Source: Echinometra lucunter
Lineage: Eukaryota > Echinodermata > Echinoidea > Camarodonta > Echinometridae
Length of the DNA stretch: 64,000 nucleotides
Assembly (NCBI GenBank): GCA_029962745.1
Contig: CM057165.1
Span: 24,579,202-24,643,201, forward strand
Direction of reading: 5' to 3'
Position numbers and translations under genes: made by a program. Below are positions 1-12,540 of this stretch, one piece after another. The notes beneath the pieces were generated by a model. The model was given only the letters and a program-made list of their open reading frames with translations, searched no databases and was not told the DNA's origin. Within the stretch, counting starts at the first letter, position 1. Each line of letters starts with the position of its first letter.

Positions 1-841
1 GTGATGAATTGACTGTAACAATTGTTCTTGTAATACATTTCATTTTTACCTGTTCTACGCAAGATGTTGTGCATCGGTCCTGTAAATAAAACCATTCAAA
101 TCAAAATGATAAATGAAATTGCGTATGGAAAAATGAATGTCTCCCTCTGCGTTCTTGCTTAAAAGGTAAGGTAAAGAATTAAACTAGCGAAAGGGAGATA
201 CAGATGAGAAGAATTGGGTGACAAAGTAAAATAAGGAGATATAATCAGAGATAGAGAGGCAAATAGCTGAGGGGAGAGATGGTTGAACAGAGAAGTACAG
301 AAAAGGGGGGAGAGAGACAGAGACACGGAGACCGCGAAACACAGACATACAGACTGAGAGAGAGAGAGAGAGAGAGAGATTAAATAGCTTGTCATGATAT
401 TCACGACAATTTGTCTAAACATATGAATTTTGCAAAAAGGTACATTGCAGAGGAGGTGCTTAATAATGATGTCCAAGTCACACCAGTGAATATAATCGAC
501 AAAAACTTGGCCATTCGCGGTAATCATGTTAATGGTATTTTTATCTCTTTTTTTTCGGTCTGCAATTGCTCTTGTAACGGGCTCCGCAGTATATGATAGG
601 GTGCTTAGTAGCAACAGAGATGACCAATCTTCGAAATTGATTTTAAATGATAATGGCGCAGAAAGTTAAAAGGTTTGTGATTGAAGACGTTTAATGGCCT
701 ATGCAATACCTGCAAAATAAATTATCATTTATGCAGGAAGAGCAAGTGCAAGAAAAAGGTTTCATTTTATGCTGCATAAAGTATCTTAACATTTTCTTTT
801 AAATTGATTAATTTGGGATTTTTGATGTCAAATTTTCTCTA

Positions 842-1135
842 CCTCTCCATCCCTCTATCTCTTCCCTCCCTCTGTCTCTCCCCTCTCTCTCTCTCTCTGT
901 CAATGTCTGTCCGCCTCTCTCTCTCTCCCTCTCTCTCTCTCCCTCTCTCTCCCTCTCTCCCTCTCTCTCTCTCCCTCTCTCTCTCCCTCTCTGTCTCTCT
1001 GTCCCTCTCTGTCTCTCTCCCTCTCTCCCTCTCTTTCTCTCTCCCTCTCTTTCTCTCTCTTTCCAGCTCTCTATTCTCTGTCTGCTTTCCTCTGTCTCTG
1101 TCTCTGTCTCTCTCCCTCCCTTTCACTCTCCGTCC
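842..1135. repeat. CT-rich microsatellite
   Basis: About 290 bases of CTCTCT/CCCT/TCTG units. It creates artificial Leu/Ser-rich and Arg/Glu-rich frames on the two strands. A shorter GA tract is at 356-380. Confidence 0.95.
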
Positions 1136-1770
1136 CTATATAGTCGCGAATTGTCTTTAACTCCCAGCGGTTTGAAGCATTTCCAAAAACATATACATCT
1201 TAAGGGGAAATTCGCCCTTTCTTTCTCCATCCTGCTTCCCCCCCCCCCCTCTTCTCCCTTCCTCTTCCCTCCCCTTCTCCATATCACTTTCCACCCTCCC
1301 TCTCTCTCTTTCCTCACTCTCTTTTTTTTTCAATACCCTCGTACACACCCTGTACACACACCCAAGCACAAAAATTATCGGTATATTTCTTTTGCTTTCA
1401 ACACCTTCCATAATACATTCCCCTCTGTTCTCACTGCCCTTCCGTTGAAGAAAAATTAAAACATGAAGAAATGCAAGAGTCAGATTAAAATTGCTATCTC
1501 ATTCTATTTACAAATCATTTCATATCATGGCAATGAATACAAAAATGAAGCTCACTGCTGTACGTGACATAAGAAATTTAGCTTTTACATTTGATTTTAT
1601 ATACATCGTGTATGTGTTGTACAATGTACATGATAATCACAGACCACTAATCAATAATAAAAGAGTGCGAAATACAAAACTCGCACTTAACAATATGTTT
1701 GATGTAACAGATATTACATCAGATATAATCTTTATAAATCTAAGCATTAAACAATCTTCTTATACCTTAA

Positions 1771-2210
1771 GGCCGCCGCACACTATACGATCCGACTGAG
1801 ATCCGATTTCGAAAATACATGTATGTGTTATTGCATTTGAAATGAGTATTCAGTCATTGAAACTGTTTCTTCAAAAAAATCTTAATGATAAAAGACCTGA
1901 CTGGTCGTATGAATACTAAAATCGAAATTCCAGGCTATTGCAAGTCTACCTGTGCGAGGAAAGGCGAAATCATCGGCGAATCGTAGTGACGTCTTAGCAG
2001 TCTTGCGATTTGTGTACGATTTAGAGTCGATTTGACCTTTGTTCCGACAAAAAGGCTTACAGTAAACCAAAGTTTCAATTTAAGGAATTACTTTCATTAT
2101 CAAGAACTTCACTAATGAAATCTTGCCTGATTTCGATTTCACATTAAAGGGAAAATGCAATTTCTTCCAAACTCGGGTTGCAGTCGCATCGTACAGTGTG
2201 CGGTGGGCTC
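1771..2210. mobile_element. MITE-like element with GGCCNCCGCACACT termini
   Basis: The left end ggccgccgcacactatacga and the reverse complement of the right end, gagcccaccgcacactgtac, form imperfect terminal inverted repeats of about 40 bases. Both sides are followed by TAA (1768-1770 and 2211-2213), a three-base target duplication as made by Harbinger-type transposases. There is no internal coding. Confidence 0.7.
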
Positions 2211-2432
2211 TAAAATCAATAAAAGTGGACATCAGTGTTCAGGATTCTAATTTGGGGTGAAGGGTTCATTATTTTCATCCATGTCTTCTAAAATTTCATT
2301 CTCTTGTTGAACAGAATGATTAATCTATCGTCACACTAAAGAGATCGATACCAGACCGACAAACAGACCAAAACAAAGCATTATCTTTATGGCCAAATAT
2401 CGGTCGGTTTGACCATGGTTTGACGATATGAC

Positions 2433-2668
2433 CAGGGGCATCAATCCGTTATATATATTTTTTCTTTTATGGGGGGGGGAGGGACATATTAGAATTTTTT
2501 CGACGGATGTCTCCTTTTACCCGAAAAATTCGCTGACAATTAAGCCATTATACGAAATAAAAGAATTCCATTTTTTTGGAGGGGGGGGTCATACCTTTTT
2601 GTGTCCTCCATCCTTAAAAATTTGGGGGGAAGTGTACCCCTGGCCCCCCCCCCCCGATTGATGCCTAT
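2433..2668. mobile_element. Short element with poly-G/poly-C core and CATCAATC termini
   Basis: It begins caggggcatcaatccg and ends cgattgatgccta, so the ends are inverted repeats. Inside are G9, another G-run and C12. Similar in design to the elements at 24542 and 55003. Confidence 0.55.
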
Positions 2669-3483
2669 GGACATGACTGTTGTGGTAGGCCAACTGATAT
2701 TTTCTAGCACACTACAGCTAAAGACAATGATAATCATATCACATTATGATCTATAACGTCTCTATGCGCTTTGATGTTATTACCCCGGCTATTTAGCTCT
2801 GGCAACCGTAGTTAGCCTCAAATGCACTAATAAATCCTCCAAGGTATACCCGCTTACACCTTGGTCGAGCTAACAATATATAGCAGCGAGTACGTGGCTA
2901 GCTTTCATGTTGTTTGTATGTTTCTTTTCTTCTTTTTTTGGGGGGGGGGTCGGTGCTACTACTAATATCAGTAGCACTAAAGTAAGAGCAGAAGCAGTAA
3001 ACATAGGATATGAAAGGAAAATTTTTGACAGCACATAATAATGTACTAGGTGCTCATTACCAATGGGCGCTAATTGGACTATTTGCCGTCATGGCCTCGT
3101 CATGGAACTTAAGATAAAATGCAAAAAATCCTACATATTTCTGAAATAAAAGCTTACATTCTAATTGCGTAAATGCTGTCTAAAGGAACTTTGAAGGACT
3201 CATTTCAATAATAATTATTGTTAGGGCGGTTTCCGCTGTATAATGAGGTTTTATGCGGTCCTTAGGCCAAAAATGCGGGATTATCCTATAGCGATTTTTA
3301 AGCCCTTGCTCACAATGTTACCGAGAAATATACAGCTCTAATGGATGGAAATAATACTGCCAAAGGAGAGCAAACTCCAGTACGTAAATCACATCATCAA
3401 TATGCTTATTCACTTTCAATACAAAAATATCGATGTACATTATATTCATTGTCCCAGGCACTGCATTTCATGTCAGTGTCTAT

Positions 3484-3797
3484 CTAAGGTGTTGCAAGAA
3501 GCGGTCCCCTGTTGACCTGTTCTCTCGGAGGTTCCGACCCGCATCCTTTTTTCTTCGTGTACCCCATATCTTTGAAAGCTTCCCTGATCTCGGGAAGGAT
3601 GTTTGCATTGTCGAGTTCGTCTTCCTCTTCCTCGATGCACTCTGGTTTGGGTGCTTCCTTGTGGAGGGTAAAGGTCATCCAAGTTGACCGATTCCGCTTG
3701 ACCGTTGCTACTCGGCTCTGAGGCTCGTATCCCGGAGCTGTGACTGTGATGGTGTATAGACCAGGCATCAGCAGCCGCCAGAAATCACCGTCAATAG
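3484..3797 (-). CDS. Carboxypeptidase terminal exon: end of transthyretin-like domain and acidic tail
   Basis: Last coding exon of the M14 carboxypeptidase. The acceptor is ttacag at 3803-3798. The first two bases (CT) complete an Ala codon begun by G at 7657, then 103 codons follow to a TAG at 3486-3484. The opening IDGDFWRLLMPG and APGYEP motifs are the hallmark second half of the transthyretin-like domain that follows the catalytic domain in CPE, CPN, CPM and CPD. After it comes a tail with Cys, a run EEEEDE and a basic TKKKGCG stretch. It ends in LLATP, with no membrane anchor. CPE ends in an acidic amphipathic helix used for membrane sorting; this tail could be its counterpart, but that is inference. 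No clear minus-strand poly(A) signal was recognised just downstream (below 3484). Confidence 0.93.
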
Positions 3798-5264
3798 CTG
3801 TAAGATGGTCAACAATAGAAACATGAACTGTAAAGAAAGGTTTATACATGATTACGGGGACGGATTCAGGGCTCTGAAAAGAGGTCGGGGCAAGAATCCG
3901 AAAAAATCTACGACATAATGAGGTTGGGCACTAGCCCTTTACATATTCATTCTTTTTTCTTTTTTTTTCCTTTTCTTTCTTTTTTTTTCTTGCCTTCACG
4001 GAAGAAGGCACACAGTAGAAGAAAAACTTTTTCTTTCTCGTTTTCTTTTTTTTCCCTTACTTTTTTTTGGTCACAAATATTTTAATACGTCCCCTTCACC
4101 TTTCCACACAGGTTTCTGCCCATGAACCTCCCCATCCCCCACCCCATCAAAGCATAATTATATGCGTATGGGGCGGAGGGGGGGGGGCTGCTGTAGCCAA
4201 ATAAACGTGCCAGCATGCCTGTGAACAGATGTCAGTGTCGTATGCACGCAAGGCTGTCCAGATAAATTGTGCTCGTCACCCCCCCCCCCCCCCCCCCCCT
4301 CCTGTAGAGAATTCTACCAACCCACCCCTTTAATTGTAATTTTCTGGTACATCAAACCTTTCCATGCAGGATCGGTGTAGAGGGTTAATTTTGGCATCTC
4401 ATTAATCAACCTGTCAACACTCAAAGGTTTAGGGGAGTTTAATATTAGTCTTCCTTCCGGTCAGACTCTTCCTTCATTATGATAGATATACGGTATACCG
4501 CATGCAAATACATTTAAGCAGCCAACTGGCGGTAGAAATAATTAATTCATTAGCATCGTCTAGCAGGTCTTTGTAATGAAGGTCAGTTGCTGACAGTCTT
4601 CAGACATCGCATATGAGAGACTAATTTGGTAAATTTGAAAACCTTTCCCTACCTCCAGAAAGTAACAAGACGGCGAAAAAACGTTTTCACTGAAATATTC
4701 GAAAAACATTCGAACATTCGAGGTATTCAGATGGCCAAGTCATAGATGAGTTGCTATACATCCCACACTCCCGAGTACAAGCCCACGCGCGATAACTAGC
4801 CATGTAACCTAAACCACCTGCCGCCCACAACACAAATACCATAGACATAAAAGCAAAAAGTCTAGAAAAAGAGGCGGTATCCGTAGTTCAGTTTTCATAT
4901 TTCAAAACATCAAAATAAAGGATGTTGCTTCCAATAAAGAATGATTTTTTAATGAATCAAGAGATCGCTTTCGTTCTGTTTGGAGCAATTTCTTTGTAAC
5001 ATAAAACTATGAAGATAATGCGAAAATATGACAAGAATTATACCATAATTCAAACGGTATGAATCGTTCACTTTTCAAAATTGTTTTGGAGGATTTAAAT
5101 CGTAGGCGGATATAGGGGGCGTGATATGCAGACACCCTCCCCCTTCTTCGAATGAAAAAAAAAAAATCAGGTCAGGAGGACAGGCAATATTCAAACCTTC
5201 CTCTCCCATCCTCACTAACATCATGGTCTTAAACCGAACGAATACTTAACTTTGGTGGGACTTC

Positions 5265-5297
<33 letters not shown>

Positions 5298-7656
5298 CAT
5301 ATTCCACTGGGGGAGGGGGATCTCAAACTTTGTATGAATCAATCCACCTACAATATCAGAACAATTTTTAGTTTATTCTAAAATTCAAAATTATAAAGAA
5401 GCCGCTGAAAGGGAATTATCGCGTCAAGGTGTAAGGTTCAAAGATATATCACACTAAATAGCCCCACCAAAAAAAATAAGTCCTAGGCCTACATTCTCGC
5501 CTCCATCTTTGAAACTGGCTTCTCATTATTTCCGAGTCTAGGCAATTGTTTAAGAATAAATCCCATCTGATAACAGCTTTCATCGAACACATTTCACCTT
5601 TTAACAGCTCCGACTTCACTGTTTTCTTGGTTTCACGAGGAGGGAGGGGGCGGGGGGGGGGAGGGGATAAGGGACAAAAATGAGGATAATGGTTATAGTA
5701 AAGACCTTTGTATCTCCTTTAATACTTCACTATATTCTCTTCATCCTTCTGTTAACACTCAATCTCACGGTACAGGTATAACGGAAAATTTGATTAGGCA
5801 CCACGCTCAATCAAAAATGATCCCAACCCCATGAGTGTTTGTCTCCGGCTAAGAACCTTTGATGATTCATATCAGATCACATGACCTATGTCAAATACGC
5901 ATGTGAAGAATTACGAAAGAAACGTCTGGGATAGAAGACTCAGCATCATAATTATTGGTCTCTTTTTATTCCACATTACACACTTCAATTTTGCACCCTA
6001 AATGCAACACTGGCAGCACCTTTTTTGGTGCAATCTTGCACCCTACATGAAAAAGGTGCAAAGATGCACCCTTTTGTACTTGTTTGCACACGAAAATGCC
6101 CGTCTGCACCCTTAAACTTCGCACCTTTAAGGGTGCAGACATTTTTGCATACAAAAGGGTGCAACATGTAGTTTACTGCACCCTTAAAGGTGCAAAATGG
6201 GTGCGAAGTTGTACCCATAAAGGAGCTCCCAGTGTTGCATCTGAAGGGTGCAGATTGCAGAATTGAACCTTTTTCTTAGTGTGTATGAAAATGAAGAAAG
6301 TAACGTGCACGTGCTCCATACGCTTCGTCAACAGTTGTTACGGTCTTTCTGTCCTCAAGGATGTAGAGCTAAAACCGCTATTCGTTTCAGGTTTGGTTTA
6401 GGTTTAGGTTTAGGATAAGGGTTTAGCCGGAGTGTTTGGTCCAGAGTTGAAGTAACACGATAAAAACTTCTTTCGAAAAATCAACTTAAGGCAAGTTCAA
6501 TAGCCCTTTATATCACTTTTAGAAATGTGCTGACTTTACAACGGCTCATTACGTAATTCAAACATGATTTGTATCAGCGTATGAGCAATACAGGCTTTGG
6601 ATTTGTAGTTTTAATCGTGTTAAGTTGAGAATTCAGTTAGTGTACTATACTGAACTCTGAGTAATATTGTCACAAGGACGGTTATACAACCCTTTTTGAT
6701 ACTTCAGGATATGAATTTTCAGGAAATAACCTGGCCCACATTTAATTCATGATTGGTTTTCTGACAGTTACTAGATGGCCATCTTTCAGTCGATGCTTTG
6801 TATCATGCACCCATTGAGAAAAAAAAATTCTCTCGAATAATATTCTGTAATATTTTGATTTGGTATCATTTAAACCAGATACTTGTTTTCATTAGTAATG
6901 CAATACTTTCAGCAACATTTTCCTCTTGAATTATCGTAACCATATTCTACTTTTTCATATTGTCATGATTGTGGCGGATGAGGGAGGTCTTAATTTCATC
7001 ATTTTCACGTTCTCCCATTTCCCAAATGCACTCATCCTACGCAAACATACCCACGCCTTGACATCGGAAAAAGACAAAAGACGAAACAAGTTTCATCTCC
7101 ATGTGATCTCTAATTTCCCATCTAGTAAAAACAAAAGGAAGAAGAGCGATCGAGTGATTATTGAAGAGACATGTTTTCTCTGGCTTCCATTTCAATCATT
7201 TTATTCTTTTGGGTGAAGGCGCCTGAATAACATTAATTCAAGCATGTGTTCCTCTTTTGTCTGATGACAAAGATCTGCCAAAATGTGCAAAATGGGGAAA
7301 TAATGAGTGGGCACAAGCGGAAAATCAATCTCATTCAAACAGGCTGTTCGAAATTTGGTTTTAATTCTAACCGTCATGCCTTTCTTTGACGTTTTCCTAG
7401 TTTATGAACACTCGATGCTTTAAAATGTGGAAGCACCTTATGAAATTGACAGCACGAAAGCAAGGTTATACTTTCCAAAAATACACCCACAACCAAACTG
7501 TGGTTCCTTCACTTTTCGGAAGACGACAAAAAGATACTACCTTGTGAGTGCTCATTTTTAACCCCCCTAACATAAATGGTTATTGATTTCACAGTGTTGC
7601 CGATTTAGAGATTCACTAATTATCGAAAGTAACCTTAAACAGTGATGTTAATTTAC
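3798..7656. other. Carboxypeptidase intron, no further gene
   Basis: Contains T-rich tract 3950-4070, C22 near 4278, A-tract near 5270, G-rich 5640-5670, the TGCACC MITE, and GGTTTA words near 6390. Otherwise unique AT-rich sequence. Confidence 0.7.
5977..6284. mobile_element. Foldback MITE built from TGCACCCTT/AAGGGTGCA words
   Basis: The ends acacttcaattttgcaccc and the reverse complement of gattgcagaattgaacc...agtgtgt are inverted. The interior contains more than ten copies of GGTGCA or TGCACC in both orientations, so the whole 0.3 kb can fold on itself. All frames through it are repeat artefacts. Confidence 0.7.
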
Positions 7657-7762
7657 CTGTTGTGACGTCATGATTTATGGCTGGTCCTGTGACTTTGACA
7701 ATGGCATCAGGAATCGGCTGTTCCTTTGTGTCGGTTACCCTCCCTTTGATTCCTATGTGTAC
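7657..7762 (-). CDS. Carboxypeptidase exon: start of transthyretin-like domain
   Basis: 106-bp exon, phase 0 in and phase 1 out. The acceptor is cttcatttcag before GTA CAC ATA and the donor is ACAG/gtaaat. It encodes VHIGIKGRVTD, the family's junction between catalytic and transthyretin-like domains, then PIPDAIVKV and INHDVTT. The NHDVT motif is typical of the CPE/CPN beta-sandwich. The split last codon (G plus CT from the next exon) gives Ala, so the reading across the intron is DVTTA then IDGDFW. Frame and splice sites are intact. Confidence 0.92.
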
Positions 7763-9251
7763 CTGAAATGAAGGAACAAAATGACGAAATCTGTTTGGAC
7801 AACTACAACGTTCCTGGTAAATTCTGTTATTCTTTTTGTGGTGGGGCTGTACTAGCATGAAATATATCTTCACTTTTTGCCAAGTAATGTGACTGAAATG
7901 ATTCAATCTCATTTCATTTCTTAAAGTTCATATTTTTGTTACATTGAAAAATGTTATGTTTGGAAAACAACGAAGGTGTGGGGTGGATGGTTTTGAAAAG
8001 ATATTGCATGCGTATAAAAGAGGGTGTTTAAATGGGTGCATTAAAGTTTTTGTCGTAAATGGAACCCTATCACACTTTTTTGATTGTCGACAAATTTACA
8101 GGAACTTCCTCTCTTAAATATCAAAAGGGTGTGACTACATGAATGAGTTATAATTCTTGCCATAACATTAAAATCTGATATACATCGGGAATTTCTAAAA
8201 CGTGTGATAAAAACGGCTGACAAAGTGCAATGCTCTATGAAATGTCATGTGAACTTTCTTCGTGTATTAGTTTCATGTTACTTCTGCAGCTCAAGCCATC
8301 AACTGATTTATTTTCAAATATTTTGCATTCTTTTCAATTGGTAACCATGGAAACGAGCCGTGATAATAACCCAACTGCGTCACTTTCCAATTCAAGCAAA
8401 GGTTATTGGTTTAAATTTCTTTTATTTCATTGTACGGCTTGATGAGAAAGATATTTTATTCAGAAACTCCTCCCATGCACATGAAAATTCATCTGATATG
8501 GGTATGCCCTATACATCCAATCGATATTTCATAGAAATTTATCAAATGAAGTGAAAGAATGCGAAGTCAGATGTAAAGAATTTTAATGAAATGAAAACCT
8601 GCAGGTGCATAACACTTTCAAATATTTACCCTTTCTGCCGATAAAGAATTTGGCATTCTAGACGATCGACATGCAGACTTTTTTTTTTTGCATCCAAATT
8701 TACATTTACTTCAAATCGTTTAGCATGCCGACTAAAAATATAGATAACAAGCGAAATCAAACCAATGAAAAATATGAAATTATATTCTTATTTATCCTGT
8801 GCAGCTCCTTATGAAATACGCTATTGAGGAGAAACATCTAGCACAGCAACCTCCACCATCACATAAAAATATATGTCTGATTGTGTAAAACTTGTGCTTA
8901 ATATCACTACTTTTATAGATTTTTTTTAGGCAGCTAAGCTCAATTCAATTCAATGAAACATTTATTTTCTTCCATTTTCACTTGAGTTTACAATCATTTC
9001 TTTTTTTCTTTTCTTTTTTTCGTTTGAGCTTTCAAAATATCTTTAAAATATGAGGGATATATAAATTTTCAAATTTAAATTTCAATACTTCGACGTTAGC
9101 AATGTTCTTGTGGAGAACTTCCTTCGATTCTCTCAAAGGCAGATGATAATTACACATCATTTACACAGGAGATGCGCTTAATCAAATTGACCTTTATTTT
9201 GCATTATAAAACAAACCCAAAAAAATAATGTCAGTGAGGATATTATTTTAG

Positions 9252-9388
9252 GGGCACTCTAAAGAGAGTGTAGTGAATCAGCTCAAAATGGTAGATGACA
9301 AGGCCTTCTTCGAGTCTCGGCCTCTCCGATCGTCGGAAGTCGAACTCATCTTCGAGGAGGAAGATGAGGAAGTATGTGCAGACAAAAG
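9252..9388 (+). CDS. Orphan exon-like open segment, antisense to the carboxypeptidase
   Basis: Between a tag acceptor (AG 9250-9251, preceded by a weak tract attattttag) and a donor ACAAAAG/gtatga lies an open 137-bp segment. It encodes QLKMVDDKAFFESRPLRSS, then EVELIFEEEDEEVCADK. The composition (GC-rich third positions, acidic cluster, no stop) is coding-like and unlike the flanking intron. I do not recognise the protein, and no partner exon was found nearby. It could be an exon of an unrecognised plus-strand gene, a captured gene fragment or chance. Confidence 0.3.
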
Positions 9389-9660
9389 GTATGATTGAGC
9401 AGAATACTGAGACAAAACATCATGCAGACGATTTACTGCTCATAGGCATGGAAATATCTAAAAGGAAAGAATACTCATCTGCATGCATCACCTTTTTTCG
9501 AAAAAAATTTAGGATTACGCTTGTTGAGCTGATGACTAATATAAGGCAAAATACTAAACTTCAAATTTTTAAGTACTTCACTCGTTTTAATATCATAATT
9601 AATACTAATAATGATGATATCATAATATAAATCACAATTACGCTTTCATAGAGCATCATA

Positions 9661-9831
9661 CACGGTGTCTCTATGCACTGTGATAATGATAATGATAATG
9701 ATAATGATAATGGGAGGGGTATACAAGGGAAGGGGAACTAGATAAATGTATCATCTCATTTTCATGCCTCTCATTTTCGTGCCTCCTGTAGGCACAACGC
9801 TGTCGCAGTGATTATAATAATGATAATAATA

Positions 9832-9890
<59 letters not shown>

Positions 9891-9893
9891 AAT
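9661..9893. repeat. ATAATG and ATG microsatellites
   Basis: gataat units (9682-9712) and a long ATG/ATA run (9811-9893), in the carboxypeptidase intron between 7762 and 10215. Confidence 0.9.
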
Positions 9894-10000
9894 GATCATT
9901 TGTGTTCACGATGTGCCCTGTTCCTGAGTACTATTATTTTGAATAGCAATATAAATACTTCTACCTTGATTTAGCGCTTAATCATGCAAGGACTCTGTAC

Positions 10001-10134
10001 GGGGTAGCGTTTCATGAAGTGTCTTGTCAGTGATTTTTACTGACATATTTGCTCTCAGCCATTCAGATGCAAACAGTAGCTCATAACAGTTGTCAGTAAA
10101 AATCACTGACAAGACATTTCATGAAATGCTCCCC
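10001..10134. mobile_element. Hairpin MITE, GTTTCATGAA termini
   Basis: The left arm gcgtttcatgaagtgtcttg and the inverted right arm share almost 45 bases, including TTGTCAGTGATTTTTACTGA, which itself is palindromic. Inserted 80 bp from a carboxypeptidase exon. Confidence 0.75.
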
Positions 10135-10214
10135 AGATACCCATTTTCTTCACATGGGTGGAGAGAGGCAAACGTAGATATAACATGACTGATGACGTGA
10201 TCGACGTCGCTTAC

Positions 10215-10354
10215 CCGTTCCATGAATCCGACCAGGGATTCTTTATTGTCGTCCCAGATCCCTGGTAGCCTGTTTGCTGGGGGAAACTTGAGACATCCCA
10301 TCTCAACCGTGATCTCGAAACAGTTGGTTGCGAGGTAGTTATAATCCTGCATAC
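10215..10354 (-). CDS. Carboxypeptidase exon with catalytic Glu (FEITVE) and KFPP motif
   Basis: 140-bp exon whose first two bases complete a Gly codon (G/GT). It ends in phase 0 at GAACGG/gtaagc. The residues start MQDYNYLATNC. The Gln and Tyr lie in the MQDYNY loop that contacts substrate in the N/E subfamily. CFEITVEMGC contains the general-base glutamate (equivalent to Glu270 of pancreatic carboxypeptidase A). LKFPP and WDDNKESL are further subfamily signatures. 46 full codons are present and none is interrupted. A foldback element (10001-10134) sits 80 bp downstream in the intron. Confidence 0.95.
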
Positions 10355-12540
10355 CTTAGAATTAAGAAGAAAATGAAACAAAGTCATATAAAGACGTGGG
10401 CCATAATCGGCAATGACTGCTATTCAAGTAAATTAACCGGCATTTACACTTGAAATATATTCTAAATAAAAGAAAGAGATAGGCCTGCACTAATTACAAA
10501 AGATTATTTTGAAATATGCTACATGCCATTTTCAACTATTTCTTTATTCTACAGTGAAAGTACTAAAAAAAAAACCTACAGATTTCATGCAAAAATTTAT
10601 ATGGTAGATTACACCAAACGTAGTCAAATTAGAACTGGTTACATCATCCTATATTCATAATTGTGATTCATGCATAATTATCCTTGCTTCAATACAGTTA
10701 TTTTCTATGAGAGTTTTTTTGAAGCAGCTAAAAACCGTGGTCATGTGGTTCGACAGCTCGTGATCATGTGATGTGTTAGTGGGTTTTGTCATTCCTTCCG
10801 AAGTGAAAGCAAAGTCGAGAAAGAGATTGGGAAGAGAAGGGGAAGGGAATAGAATAGGAGTCAGAACAAGAGAGGGAGAGAGAAAGAGAGAGAGAGAGAA
10901 GTGAGGAGAGGGTGAGAATTACACAGAGGAAGAGAGGAACTGGAGAGGAAGAGGGAAGGAGATATAGCGAGAAGCAGAGGGAGAGGGAAAATTGATATAA
11001 TGGAAAAGAAAGGGTATACTTGACAAGGAGAAGAGAGAGCTAGAGACACCCATCCACCAACAAAAATAAGACGGAAAGAAGAGATGGGATTAAGAGAAAA
11101 TGAAAAGAGGTAGAAAAGGGGGCATGGCGAGTGGGAGAGAGAGAGAGAAAGAGAGAGAGAGAGATGAAAATATGGAGGAAAAGAGGGAAATGGACTTTAT
11201 CGTAACAGTTGATGTTTAAGATTAAGGTCACATGACTGTAACAAGCTACATGGCCAAGATGAGGTCACAAAGCTATGTAAAGGAAAGGAGTCACGCGCCA
11301 TTACCTCTTCTTATCCGTTCAATTCCCTGTTTCCTCCAACTCCTCCTCTCCCCTCCCCTTCTCCTTATCCCCTTCCCTCTTTCTCTTTCTAAATATGCAA
11401 AATACATTGCGTTTCAACCAAAATAATCAAAGCAAACTATCCGAAATTTTCTCCACTCATTCCCCTTTATTTATTAGTTCATAAGAAATTCCTTGGAAAA
11501 AATCGAATCACGTTTTGACCCGACTATTGCATTTATTTACAATTGTATGACATTTCCAGGTGCCCTTTCTAAATTTAAAAGGGGAGACCACGTTTTTCCT
11601 AAAGTATGCATGATTGCGGTTAGGCCACCCCTCTATGTTCAAGCCACATATTACATCAGATGTTTGTTTGAATGCTCTCATTAGCCCCCGAACTAGTTAT
11701 TTCTTTGTATTCTGCTTGTAAGATACAGTTCCACCGTGCGCTCTTTTTCTTTTTACTCTATGATGATTCTTTACGCTAATTTTCCGCGAAAAAAATTGTA
11801 TAAATCGTATAAATTTCCTCGAGTCTGAACAGGCTGTATAAGGCACTGCTCCCAGAGTTCTGGTGGTTTTGCAGCCAGGTTTCCGTTCATCTGAAGTAGC
11901 CTAGAGGCGTAGACGCATTGGACCTCATTACCAACGGCTAATTTCTTCTACTGACAGATTTATCTCGACCACAAATATATTTTTGTCGTCATCGGAGGAT
12001 AATTATGTTTCATTATAGACTAAATGTACAGTTCATTGAATTTATTTTCCAGTCCATTCCTTGATTTTTTTTTCTGAACGGTGTGGTGCATATTCTCTCC
12101 ATCGTTCGTTCTATCATCACGATCATGTACATCTCTCTTCACCTCTCTCCCTTTCCCAAGTGCACTCTGACTCTCCCCCTCTTTCTCTCAAAAATTCTTT
12201 GGCATTTTCTCCAATTTTATGTTTTCTTAGAAACAATATGAGCTGTACAGTCTTGAGAGTCGACATCGGTATATCTACTTGATGGAAATATGGAATTAAG
12301 AATAACCGAACTCTTTTTTTGTTTTTTTTAATCTTTACTTCCAGTAGAATTTATATATTGATTTACTTAAACATATTAGATGATCGTTCTTTGAAATCAG
12401 TGTCTGATTCTTGTAACGTAACTATGGCACAATATTCAATCGATGTTTTTCATTTTTCATGACGTATAAAATAAAAACATGTACTTTATCCAGCATTTCT
12501 GGGTCCGATCACTCCTCATGACAACTATGAATCACCATAG

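Larger units (their letters stand above)
1..3483. other. Repeat-rich DNA downstream of the carboxypeptidase
   Basis: Apart from the CT tract and two short elements listed separately, it holds poly-C/G tracts (1240, 2471, 2581, 2646, 2940) and AT-rich unique sequence. An AATAAA followed by ccattcaaatcaaaatga near 82 resembles the 3' tail of a retroelement. No gene seen. The gene's 3' untranslated region must start at 3483, but its end is not visible. Confidence 0.6.

Noticed and set aside
839..1160. Open frames on both strands, Ser/Leu-rich and Arg/Glu-rich
   Set aside because: Pure products of the CT/GA microsatellite; no splice or start context. The same applies to frames at 46519-46888 and 53110-53307.
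6385..6425. Interstitial telomere repeat (GGTTTA words)
   Set aside because: Only a few irregular copies; similar CCTAACCC words near 19150-19220 and 51740 occur inside or near dispersed elements.
7763..7912. Upstream half of the minus-strand frame ending in the transthyretin-like exon
   Set aside because: Everything before the acceptor at 7763 is intron; the codons before VHIGIKG have no family similarity.
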